From Megaleporinus macrocephalus (lineage: Eukaryota > Chordata > Actinopteri > Characiformes > Anostomidae): DNA of 64,000 nt. Below, piece after piece: positions 46,430 through 56,689 of this stretch (the stretch's first letter is position 1; each line of letters begins with the position of its first letter). Below the pieces are notes generated by a model. That model ran no database searches. It saw only the letters and a list, made by a program, of their open reading frames with translations, and had not been told where the DNA came from. The stretch lies in the NCBI GenBank assembly GCA_021613375.1, contig CM038721.1, forward strand, positions 6,597,486 through 6,661,485, in the 5' to 3' direction. A program made the translations under genes and the position numbers.

Positions 46430-48280
46430 CAACCATTCCCATCAACTCTGACTTCCTCTACCTCCAAACTGGTACTCTATAACCAACAAACCACCTCTAA
46501 TCCCAATCACCTCCAATCCTCATCAACAAACCCCATAACCACCTTCTTTCTTTACCATCAACAAACCCCACAACCTCCTTTCTCTACCATCAACAAACCC
46601 CACAACCTCCTTTCTCTACCATCAACAAACCCCACAACCTCCTTTCTCTACCATCAACAAAACCCCACAACCTCCTTTCTCTACCATCAACAAAACCCCA
46701 CAACCTCCTTTCTCTACCATCAACAAACCCGACCTATTCCAAACCCCATCATCAATAAACCCCACAACCTCCTTTCTCTACCATCAACAAACCTCACAAC
46801 CTCCTTTCTCTACCATCAACAAACCTCACAACCTCCTTTCTCTACCATCAACAAACGTCACAACCTCCTTTCTCTACCATCAACAAACGTCACAACCTCC
46901 TTTCTCTACCATCAACAAACCTCACAACCTCCTTTCTCTACCATCAACAAACGTCACAACCTCCTTTCTCTACCATCAACAAACGTCACAACCTCCTTTC
47001 TCTACCATCAACAAACCTCACAACCTCCTTTCTCTACCATCAACAAACCTCACAACCTCCTTTCCCTACCATCAACAAAACCCCACAACCTCCTTTCCCT
47101 ACCATCAACAAAACCCCACAACCTCCTTTCTCTACCATCAACAAAACCCCACAACCTCCTTTCTCTACCATCAACAAACCCGACCTATTCCAAACCCCAT
47201 CATCAATAAACCCCACAACCTCCTTTCTCTACCATCAACAAAACCCCACAACCTCCTTTCTCTACCATCAACAAACCTCACAACCTCCTTTCTCTACCAT
47301 CAACAAACCCTACCTATTCCAACCCCCATCATCAACAAACCCCACCACCTCCAATCACCATCAACAGCAAACACCACCACCTCCAATCACCATTATCAAC
47401 AAACCCCACCACCTCCAATCATCATCAACAGCAAACCCCACCACCTCCAATCACCATCAACAGCAAACACCACCACCTCCAATCACCATTATCAACAAAC
47501 ACCACCACCTCCAATCATCATCAACAGCAAACACCACCACCTCCAATCACCATAATCAACAAACACCACCACCTCCAATCATCAACAGCAAACACCACCA
47601 CCTCCAATCATCAACAGCAAACACCACCACCTCCAATCACCATTATTAACAAACCCCACCACCTTCAATCACCATCATCAACAAATCCCATCACCTCTAA
47701 TCACCATCATCAACAAATCCCACCACCTCCAATCATCATCAACAGCAAACACCACCACCTCCAATCACCATTACCAACAAACACCACAACCTCCAATCAC
47801 CATTATCAACAAACCCCACCACCTTCAATCACCATTATCAACAAACCCCACCACCTTCAATCACCACTATTAACAAACCACACCACCTCCAATCACCATC
47901 ATCAACAAACACCACCACCTCCAATCATCATCAACAGCAAACACCACCACCTCCAATCATCAACAGCAAACACCACCACCTCCAATCACCATTATCAACA
48001 AACACCACAACCTCTAATCACCATTATCAACAAACCCCAACACCTCCAATCATCATCAACAACCATCCCCACGGCCTGCAATCACAATCATTAACTAACC
48101 ACACCCCCTCCAACACCCATCAACAAACCCCACCACCTTCAATTACCATTATCAACAAACCCCACCACCAAAACCCACAGGCAGCAAACTCCACCAACTC
48201 CAATCATAACCATTAAAACCCCACCATCCCATTCCCCACAACCAACAAACCCCACCACCTCCAATCCTGACTATCAAATC
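46430..48280. repeat. 32- to 35-bp array 'caccacctccaatcaccat'
   Basis: Left part (46550-47310): unit 'ctcctttctctaccatcaac'+'aaaccccacaac' (32 bp). Right part: related units 'caccacctccaatcaccatt'+'atcaacaaacccc'. Strong strand asymmetry: the plus strand is almost free of G over about 1.8 kb. A false 306-codon frame lies across it. Confidence 0.92.
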
Positions 48281-49790
48281 CCCCCTACAAATAAACAAAT
48301 TCCATCCCTTCTAATCCCCAATCCCCACAACCAGCAGACCTTACAACCGCCAGTCCTCAAAATCAACAAGCCCCACCACCTCAAACCTCTACGAATATCA
48401 ACCTCCTTCTTTCATTAATTTCAAAGTATTAGAACCCAATGTGAACTTCAAACTCCCAATCTATGAATTCCATCAGTTCCATCCTCCACTCCAATCCCTT
48501 AAGTCTCATTCCAACAGCTCTTAACCCAACACTACAGCAACCAAAGCCTCAAAATATAACTTTCACATCCCAAACCCCACCTGAAACCAAACATGGCCAA
48601 TATTAGTTTGCAGTAGACTCCATAAGCCAATCAAATACAGCTGTTTATTAAAGTGAATAGTAATTATTGCAGGCTGTGGGGACTCCAGGACAGCGGTAAA
48701 GCAGAGGACGTGCTAAGAGCTGAGGGTTTGGCTTTGAATTCAGGGGTTTTGGGGGGATTCCTGGCTTTTGGTAAAGGCAGTTCTCCAAACATTTGGTGCA
48801 AGAACGCACAGTCTAGATTAGGTAGGAGGTAGAATATACTCAGTTTTGCAAGAATTCAAGCAAGAGTCAAGCATGAAAGTCACTGATTAAAAAAAGAATG
48901 CTACCATTCACAAGTTTGTAGGAAGATGTAGAAAATAAAAATAATTATAAAGATATAAGACATGTCCAAAATAATGAACAGAGCTAAATATGTTTCCAAA
49001 AAGAACCAAAAAAGCTAAGAAGGAAGTTTATGAAAAAAAAAATGCCTAATGTTTTAGAACTGACCTAAAAAAACAACCCCCAACACCTTCAATCACCATT
49101 ATCAACAAACCCCACCAGCTCCAATCACCATCATCAACAAGACCCAGCGCGTTGGGTCTTCTCGGCGACCGTAGCAACAACAATAATACAACAATATTAA
49201 TAACAATACACTTTATAAAAAAGGTTTTACCAATTCTTTTTCAATAGTTTTAAATATAACTATGTACTGTCGGTTTAGCACCAATAGCTACTGTGTTACA
49301 GTGTTTTGCATCAAGATAGAAAGAACTTTGTTACTCGGGTTACTCACATGTCTATAAGAGAACACTGTTAACTTAGCACAATTTATAGCATAAGTTTCCT
49401 CTATGTAGATTATCTGGGTCTGTCACTGTACGTAAAGTATATATGGGCAATGCCAGTGCAAACAATCTGTTGAAGCCTTTAATCGCCCTAATATGAAATT
49501 GACTGAGAAGAAGCCAAACCTCCCACAAAACAGGCTAGGTTTTCACTCAGACACAGTTTATCTTTTAATATTTAATTTTGAGGTAACAGCTTTTGAAAAG
49601 CTCCTAAAAAGTTGATGTTCACAGCAAAATCAGGCATACTTTTAAAAAATAATCTTTAGTCTGATTTACTTTTAAAGGAAACCCTAAAAGGAACATTTAC
49701 TTTGCCTGGTACTTTCCAGTTGGAGCAGGTCTGTTTTGGTTTTAGAGAGTAACTAAGTAACGAGTACAGCAATTACCTATATATCTATAA
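48281..49790. other. Intron sequence with an isolated array fragment
   Basis: Mostly unique AT-rich sequence. At about 49078-49145 two units of the preceding array ('caacaccttcaatcaccatt', 'caccagctccaatcaccatc') reappear about 700-800 bases away from it. Confidence 0.5.
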
Positions 49791-49792
49791 TA

Positions 49793-50706
49793 GAAATGGA
49801 CCGATCAGAGTTTTTGAGGCTGATTCCGATCACCTTTCAGCACCGATCAGCCGATACCCGATACCGATCGAGGGCGGGGCTATATGCCACGGCAGGGCTA
49901 CATGTAGTTATTAGCTAAAGCATGTCATGAAACCTGGTCTAAACTGGTTTATTACCATTTTTAACGAGCTCATATGAAACAGTATAATATATTAAACTAA
50001 ATTAGAAGTTGGTCTATGTGGGAGTAAACCACTTGAAACAGCTCCAGAAGAGCCACATCTGAAAAGTATCTCTACTAGGAACAGCAGAGCGTGGATCCAG
50101 GTGGAACATTAAGCAGCAGAATGAACGTCTTCTACAGCCGAGAAGAGCTGATTATCTAGAACTATAAACTCAATCACTCTGGCTGTGGTTCTTTAGCTCT
50201 CTGGCTGTTTCTGCTGCTGTTCTGTTCATACCGGTCAGATCTGGTCTGTATGGTGTTCTGGGTTGTTTGTTTTGTGTTAGCTGTGCGTGTAGCTCTGCTG
50301 TTTACTGATACTCACTGTATTCAGTGTGTGGTGTCTCTGAAGTGTGTATCAGATTAGTAGAGTTAAATGTCTTTGTCTTGGTTCCCCAACGAGAGACGCT
50401 GATGTTACTAATTTTACTGATGTTATAAGCTGTCCTGGATGAGTCTGAGTCACATACGCTAACAAACTGTCAGACGGACGATGTTTTCTTTCCGCACATG
50501 CGGTGAGCACTTAAACTGTTCTCGTGAGGCCGCTGCTTTAGTCAGTCTGTGGAAAATAAAAGGGTATGTATTTCCACCTAGTGGTTCAGATAGGAATTGC
50601 AGGGAGCTGGCCGAAGGGGGTTTCAATGACGGAAATACAGAAATTAGACCTTGTATTTTGATTGTAAATCGGCCAATACATGGCCCATCGATCCTTCAAT
50701 CTCTAA
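49793..50706. mobile_element. DNA element with 'accgatc' inverted ends, candidate
   Basis: Left end 'tagaaatggaccgatcagag' with 'ccgatacccgataccgatcg'; right end 'cccatcgatccttcaatctc'+'ta' is a degenerate inverted match. Fish and other animal genomes have a family with this '..ccgataccgatc' signature. Interior non-coding. Confidence 0.5.
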
Positions 50707-51529
50707 CCTATACCTATATATATTCACATATAACTGAAGCACCGAGGAGGAGGCTTTTTGTGAAAGGAGGACAGCTGCAAGATGCCAAACACCTCCACCA
50801 CGCAAAAGACAGAACGAGCATGTCCTTAATATCCTCAGAAACAAAAGCCTGACTCATCAGCTTTCAGAAATACACTCACAGTCATTCTATTTACGGGCTG
50901 GTGTGAATCATATCTGCATATGTGAAATCGCATTGCTCAGCATATGGAAGACTTTCCTAGACTAGCATGTCTGCACAGCTCTGACTCATTTACCGTGAGA
51001 CAGAGAGACAATGAGAGAAAGTGAGAACTGAACAGAACAGATATAGCAGCCAATTACAGGCGCCAAAGTGGAGTTAAAAGACAGGCCGGCGCAACACAAT
51101 ACCTGACAGCGTGTCAGGAGGAGCGCCAGGGTTTATTATTCAGATCACACGTGTTCGCGCTGGTGAGAGTGGTGCTATCCGTGTTTCTCGGTAATGAAGA
51201 AGCTCATATGCAGCCAATATTCTCATTCCAGACGACTGAGCCCACTCACAGACTCACTGCTTAAGAGGGTTTACATCAAAACAGAGAACATACTATCCAA
51301 AATATTAACACCTGCACATTCCTGAATCTTCTAACAACACCTATTACAAAACATATTACTTTCACAAATAGATTCTGAAAAAAATAGATAGTATTTACTG
51401 AATGAACCCTTTGATGCACAAGCTAAGCAAACCCTTTCTAATGCAAACATGGGTCAAACATGAGCTCTATTCATTTCCTATGTAATTTTATTTCTTGCTT
51501 TTTGGTATCTGTATGGTATATGGTGTATG
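50707..51529. other. Intron sequence without recognised element
   Basis: A high-complexity CpG-containing stretch lies at about 51050-51260; nothing coding recognised. Confidence 0.4.
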
Positions 51530-52014
51530 GTAGGATCACTTTAGAATTTCATTTTATGCAATTTTCATGCAAGTCACAAACAATGTAAGTGTATCAGGTG
51601 ATTTTTAAAGAATAAAAATGTTTGTATTAAAGTCTATTTTTGTATAAAAACTTATTTTTCATATAGTTCTATTATCAGTAATTCTCAGTCCTCTGTCTAA
51701 ATCTCCTGGTACGGCCGCCAATCCAAGTTAAGGATGTTATTGGGCTAATTGGTTGTTAGGACACTCTTGCTCAATTGTGATCACAGCTGAAAAACATTCT
51801 ACTAATAAGTGAGTATAAAAGGGAACAACATTCTAGGTTAGTTTAGTATCTGAAGCATCAGCAGTTGATGGCTTGCTGACCGACTCAAAATGACCAGAAA
51901 GAAACAACTTTCTTTAGAGACCCGTCAGTCCATTGTTGTGTTAAGGAAGAAGATACTCCATTAAAACAAGACCATTTCACTGTGATCCCAAACTTTTGAG
52001 CAGTAGTGTACCTA
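51530..52014 (+). mobile_element. Tc1-like MITE with transposase N-terminal remnant
   Basis: Left part 'taggatcactttagaattt', right end 'tgatcccaaacttttgagca'. At 51890 an ATG opens 'MTRKKQLSLETRQSIVVLRK', the N-terminus of a Tc1-type transposase, then the element ends. Inverted relative to the copy at 29648-30018; a left part is also present at 59213-59400. Confidence 0.8.
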
Positions 52015-52559
52015 TATATATGTTAAAACAAGTTCCACATGTTCATTAATTATCTTATTTTTGATTACCATAAATCATTACATTTTATTATTACAGTTTA
52101 TTTATGACATGGTAACAAAAATGGTATTTGTAAATATGTTCCTGACTGCAAATGTTTCAACAATTCCTATTAAATTCCATTGTGAATACATAAGAGTTAT
52201 TTCTGGCCCATGTTGCGAGTGGACACTGATACAAAATCAATAATAATTAAACTAAATTAAGGATTTATATGATCAAAAACAAGTAAATTGAGGAATTCTT
52301 GGAAGCTGGAATGATGAAATTTATTTATTGGAAAGATATGGAAAATCAAATCTCAGTTGGGTTACTTTTGAGCCAGGTGGTGGTATACTTTAAAGTACAT
52401 TTATAATTATAACTATAATTATAACTATATATAACAAACTATAACTACAATAAATGTATATACATTTATTTTAGATATATATTAAGTTATATAGTACTGT
52501 ATTAATTATTGCATAATTTATAGTTTTCAATATAGCTGCTGAATAATTCTTAAGTATTT

Positions 52560-52632
52560 CGATAGATAGATAGATAGATAGACAGATAGATACATAGATA
52601 CATAGATACATAGATAGATAGATAGATAGTAT
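52560..52632. repeat. (GATA)n microsatellite
   Basis: 'gatagatagata' with gaca/cata variants. A short (aaat)n tract lies at about 52707-52730. Confidence 0.92.
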
Positions 52633-52959
52633 TTATTGAACTATTTATACAACAACCCCAAATCAGAAACAAGTTTCGATAGTAAAGAAAATTAAATAAT
52701 TAAACAGTTAAATAAATAAATAAATAAATAAGATAGATGCTGAATAATTCTTAGTTGTTTAATAAAGTATTCTGATAGATTAATTAATTAATTAATTGAT
52801 TAAATAAATAAAATGAACAAATAAAATTACAGACAGTACGAACCCAAGATATTTCAGATATTGAAAACTACAGAGCAGATGCTGAGTTAATAAGTAATAT
52901 TAAGATTAATAATGGAATAAGCCTGTAATTCACAGGTTTAGCCCTTCACCTCTCCGTAC

Positions 52960-53107
52960 CTCTGGGTTTGTGGCAGGCGATGGGTACCAGACAGTCTTCT
53001 TTGATGTGAGGCTTGAGGCTTGAGCTGCAGCCGCCAGTGTGCTGCCCAGTGTGGTCGATGCAGAGAACGACACGGTACCGCAAGCCCCGCCCACACGTCA
53101 CTGTGCA
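52960..53107 (-). CDS. adamtsl3: adamtsl3 exon: core of TSR4
   Basis: 148 nt, phase 0 in, phase 1 out; acceptor 'GTTCTCTCAG', donor CAGAG|GTACGG. It encodes 'CTVTCGRGLRYRVVLCIDH', 'GGCSSSLKPHIKEDCLVP' and 'ACHKPR', completing the TSR whose Trp strand lies in the upstream exon. CTVTCG is intact for O-fucosylation. The GLRYRVVLC and KPHIKE segments are strongly shared by ADAMTSL1 and ADAMTSL3. An in-frame stop a few codons past the donor confirms the exon end. Confidence 0.94.
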
Positions 53108-53514
53108 CTGAGAGAACACACACATACAAACACTCAGCACAGAGAGAGAGATCATAACGACCTTCTTAATCATAGCGTCATTAAACACCCTGCTCTTAAC
53201 GCTGCACTGTTACTCAGAGTGAAGGTGAGGAAGCAGAAATGAAGAATGAATTAATAATGGATGAAATTATAAATGAACAGGTACACAGTACAGGTGCAAA
53301 TCACTGAACTCTATTATTAGCTGATCGCAACAAATATGAAAACAAATTCTGTTTATTTTACTTGTCAAAGCTAATTAAAATCTGTACAGTCATTCTGACA
53401 AGCTGTAATTCAGCACAGGAGGTGTAGGGGGCGATATTGCTGATACTGTTTTTTTAAAACGCGCTCTTTAATGTTCATATGATCCACATAGTCATTATAA
53501 CAGACTGTAATAGT

Positions 53515-54780
53515 AGTAGGGTGGACAGATGGATGTATGATAGGATGCATAGTTGGTGGGATGAAAAAATGGTTTGATGGATGGATGAACAGATGAATGA
53601 ATGGATGTATGAATGGGTGAATGGATGCATACAAAGACTGAAATATGGACGCATATGTGGATGAATGGATGGATCAATAGACAGATGGAGGGATAGACAG
53701 ACAAATGAATAATTTAATGGACCAACCTAGGAGTAAACAGACTGGTGAATAGATGAATGGAAAGCTGGAAGATTGAATGATGTGATGGATGATGAATGAA
53801 TACATTAATGAATTAACAAGTGAGTGGATGAAATGATGGATGGATGAATGGAAAGATGGAAGGAAGAATTAATAGAAGGATGAATGAATGAATAAATAAA
53901 TAGTTTGATGGAGGAGTGGACAGTCTGATGGATGGATAAATGGAAAATGAAAGAATGAATGAACTGATGGATGGATGGATGGATAAATGAATAAATTAAT
54001 AGATTGATGAGGGAGTGGACGGACTGATGGATGGATGTATGGCAAGATTGAAGAATGAGTGGATGGATGTATAAATGAATGGACAGACTGATGGATGGGT
54101 GAATGGAAAGATGGAAGAATGAACGGATGGATGGATGGATGGATGAATGAATAAATGAATGGATTGCTGGAGAAGTCTAATGGATGGATGAATGGCAAGA
54201 TGGAAGAATGAGTGGATGGATGGATAAATGAATGGATTGATGGAGGAGTGGACAGACTGACAGATGAATGAATGGAAAGATGGAAAAATGAACAGATGGA
54301 TGAATGGATAAATACATTAAGGGATTAACAATGGAGTGGATGGAGTGATGGATGAATGGAAAGATGGAAGGATGAATTAATGGAAGGATGGATGACTGAA
54401 TAAATGAATGGATTGCTGGAGAAGTCTGATGGATGGATGAACGGAAGATGGAAGAATGAGTGGATGGATGGATAAATGAATGGATTGATAGAGGAGTGGA
54501 CAGAGTGATGGAAGGATGGATGAATGGAAAGATGGAATAATGAATGGATGGATGGATGAATGAATACATTAATAAATTAACAAGGGAGTGGATGGAGTGA
54601 TGGATGGATGAATGGAAAGATGGAAGGATGAATTAATGGAAGGATAGATGACTGAATAAATGAATGGATTGCTGGAGAGGTCTGATGGATAGATGAAAGG
54701 AAGATGGAAGGAAAAATGAATGGATGGATGAATAAATGAATGGATCGACAGAGGAGTGAACGGAGTGACGGAGGAATGGA
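53515..54780. repeat. Degenerate GGAT/GAAT array with about 250-bp higher order
   Basis: Tetranucleotide-derived 'atggatggatgaatg' sequence. The landmark 'ggattgctggag' recurs at 54161, 54410 and 54666, spacing 249 and 256. Minus-strand frames rich in HPSIHPFI are artefacts. The array ends about 40 bases from the TSR3 exon donor. Confidence 0.92.
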
Positions 54781-54820
54781 AAGACGAGGGGTTGTATGTG
54801 GAGCAGGGAGGCGTCTGTAC

Positions 54821-55025
54821 CTGAGACCACTCCATTGCGACCCATTTAGGACAGTGGAAGTTGTTGCAGCCTTGCTTGGTGGTGGGCCGAGGTGAGTGAG
54901 TGCACTTCCACTCCTCCACTTGCGAGAGGTGCCCCTGCATATCCTCCTCCACACACACCACCGAGCGCTCCTGAGTGCCCCCGCCGCACGACACCGAGCA
55001 CGTTGTCCAGGGGTTCTGCTCCCAC
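54821..55025 (-). CDS. adamtsl3: adamtsl3 exon: TSR3 and start of TSR4
   Basis: 205 nt, phase 2 in, phase 0 out; acceptor 'GTGTGTGTAG', donor TCTCAG|GTACAG. It encodes 'RWEQNPWTTCSVSCGGG', then 'VVCVEEDMQGHLSQVEEWKC' and 'NNFHCPK', a complete TSR with intact CSVSCG, and ends with 'WVAMEWSQ', the tryptophan strand of TSR4. The WxxxxW spacing is the usual place for tryptophan C-mannosylation in this repeat type. A degenerate GGAT-type array starts about 40 bases past the donor. Open reading continues into that array in this frame, which can mislead a gene finder into a long false exon. Confidence 0.94.
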
Positions 55026-55720
55026 CTACACACACCATAACTAACACATCATCCTCTGCACACTCCGTTTTTAGTTTCGGCCTAACTTTTAGTTTTGGTG
55101 GACAAAAAAAGTACAATGTTCTTTGTGAGCTGAGGGCTTAAACGATGTTTCAACAGTATATTTTATAATATCACAGAATATCTAGAGCAACACTTTCCTG
55201 TATAGCAGCTAGTTTGCTTAATGAGGGTCTCAAGGGCCCAACTTCACCCTGCAGCCCTGCTCATAACTACCAGCTACGTGCTCAGAATGGTCCTCTAATG
55301 GACTGCTGCTTTCCTTAGGGTCCATAATCTATGTTTAGTTTGGGGTCCTGCACTGTGACTACATATACTAACTTTTATCCCAACATGGCCTAAAGCCTTA
55401 ATAGCAGGGCAGTGGTGGGCTGTGTGTGTGGGGCTCTTACAGGTATAGTGTAAGGTGGTTGCCTGGGTGGGGTATTTATCTCCAGTCTACAGAATAGAGG
55501 GCAGCTATTCTGTAGACAGTGTACCAACCAGTGCACATATGGGCTTAAATGCGGAGGTCAAATTCCTCTGTGTGCAAACACAACTGGCCAACAATTCTAA
55601 AATCTAAACAACAGAGTCAGCTGAGGTCATCAAACCAGGGCTGTTGTGGCTGTGAGGCAACGGCGCTACCCACTGTGCCAGTGTCAGGCGGTGTTTAATT
55701 CCCATGGGAGGCCAGGATAT
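55026..55720. other. Intron sequence without recognised element
   Basis: Between the TSR3 exon and the SINE; nothing recognised. Confidence 0.4.
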
Positions 55721-55721
55721 G

Positions 55722-55975
55722 ATAGTAGTCATGGGCTGGAGGTTGGGGAACCAACCTTGTGAGCAGGAGGTTGCTGGTTCAATACCCTAAACCAAGAGGA
55801 CACGACTGAAAGGCCCTTGAGCAAGACACCTAACCCCCAACTGTGGGGCACTGTGGATGAGGTTGCCCACCACTTTAGGCAAGTGTGCTCACTGCCCCCT
55901 AGTGTGTGTGTGTGTTCACTAGTGTGTGTATGGCAAAGAGTTCTAATAATCATCATCAGTATGTAATTACATTGG
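55722..55975 (+). mobile_element. tRNA-derived SINE, plus orientation
   Basis: 'agtcatgggctggaggtt', 'ttgctggttcaataccc' (B-box GGTTCAATACC), 'cccttgagcaagacacctaa', 'gtgctcactgccccctagtg'. It matches the fish SINE also present reversed at 59700-59968. The CTCF-like motif CACTAGGGGGCAGTG is preserved (reverse complement of 55890-55904). Confidence 0.85.
55890..55904 (-). promoter_or_regulatory. CTCF-like motif inside SINE
   Basis: Reverse complement reads CACTAGGGGGCAGTG, one base short of the full CTCF core at its 5' side. Same motif, opposite direction, in the SINE at 59813-59827. Confidence 0.4.
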
Positions 55976-56095
55976 CCTATGACTGTTAATGGCTGGACAA
56001 GAGAAACTAATGAAACGTTGGGCGTCCCCAAACTTTGTACACGGTCACTCTTGTACAGCCTCCTCAGCTGAACGTGGATCCGTGTGAGAACGTAC

Positions 56096-56146
56096 CGTGG
56101 AAGAGGCTGGAAATGGTCGTAAGGCATCACCTCCTTGAAACCGTCA
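56096..56146 (-). CDS. adamtsl3: adamtsl3 micro-exon (51 nt) linking TSR2 and TSR3
   Basis: A 51-nt exon, phase 2 on both sides, hence removable without frameshift. Acceptor 'TTTCTCCACAG', donor CCACG|GTACGT. It encodes 'SDGFKEVMPYDHFQPLPR' with both end codons shared with the neighbours. The peptide is a short linker without cysteines between two TSRs. The same segment exists in human ADAMTSL3 (SDGFKEIMPYDHFQPLPR as I recall), and it is one of the best markers for calling the paralogue. Only 218 nt of intron separate it from the upstream exon. Confidence 0.93.
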
Positions 56147-56364
56147 CTGTGGAGAAAGAAACGAGCCGACATGTCTCAATCTCAAACCTCAGCTCATCTC
56201 CGTTCTCAAAGCAGCATACACGAACACAAACACACGTCATGCCTCGTGAGTCATGTGACTGCTTCCACGGTGTCAGCATCAAACACAACTGAGTGTGGTG
56301 TGACGCCAATCACAGCACCATGTAGGGCTTGTGTGTGGTGGAGTGAGTGTAATTGGTAACCAAC

Positions 56365-56503
56365 CTTTCGAGACAGGGGTCCATGTTGCACTCTTTTAGC
56401 TTGGGCTTGGGCTTGTTGTTCTCCGGGTAGCTGTGGCAGTGGTGGTCCGGCACGGTCTTATTGTGTCGGATGTCCACGCAGTCGGCCGAGTTCAGCTGGT
56501 AGC
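56365..56503 (-). CDS. adamtsl3: adamtsl3 exon: remainder of TSR2
   Basis: 139 nt, phase 1 in and phase 2 out; acceptor 'CTTCTCAG', donor AAAG|GTTGGT. It completes the TSR opened in the previous exon: 'GYQLNSADCVDIRHNKTVP' then 'CHSYPENNKPKPKLKECN' and 'MDPC'. The KPKPKLKEC stretch is very close to vertebrate ADAMTSL1/3. The donor GTTGGT is weaker than its neighbours; an alternative GTTACC four bases downstream would break the frame. The 37-bp array with donor-like units begins about 200 bases upstream of this exon in the gene's direction. Confidence 0.93.
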
Positions 56504-56689
56504 CTGAGAAGAGTCCGATATGCTGAGTTAGCGGGAGCTGGTTTATAAAATGTGGATGACGGTCAAATTTGGTGAGGGTAATTTCTTAAGCTAATGCTAA
56601 AGTGGTTAATATAGTGTAGTGGGTTACACTGCTGCCCTCCTTGACAAAGACTGGGGTTTAATTACCCACCCGGGTAACTACCTTACACT

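Noticed and set aside
46289..47209. 306-codon plus-strand frame with 'NLLSLPST' repeats
   Set aside because: G-free low-complexity array lacks stops by composition; no homology, intronic position.
50481..50852. 123-codon plus-strand frame 'MFSFRTCGEHLNCSREAAAL'
   Set aside because: Overlaps the right half of a candidate DNA element, no recognised domain and no splice support.
53869..54820. Minus-strand frames rich in 'SIHPFIHP' joined to the TSR3 exon
   Set aside because: The GGAT-type array translates openly. The donor at 54821 gives the correct phase to the next exon, so the real exon stops there.
55770..55800. Possible tRNA gene (B box GGTTCAATACC)
   Set aside because: No cloverleaf; the surrounding sequence is a SINE with tRNA-derived head.
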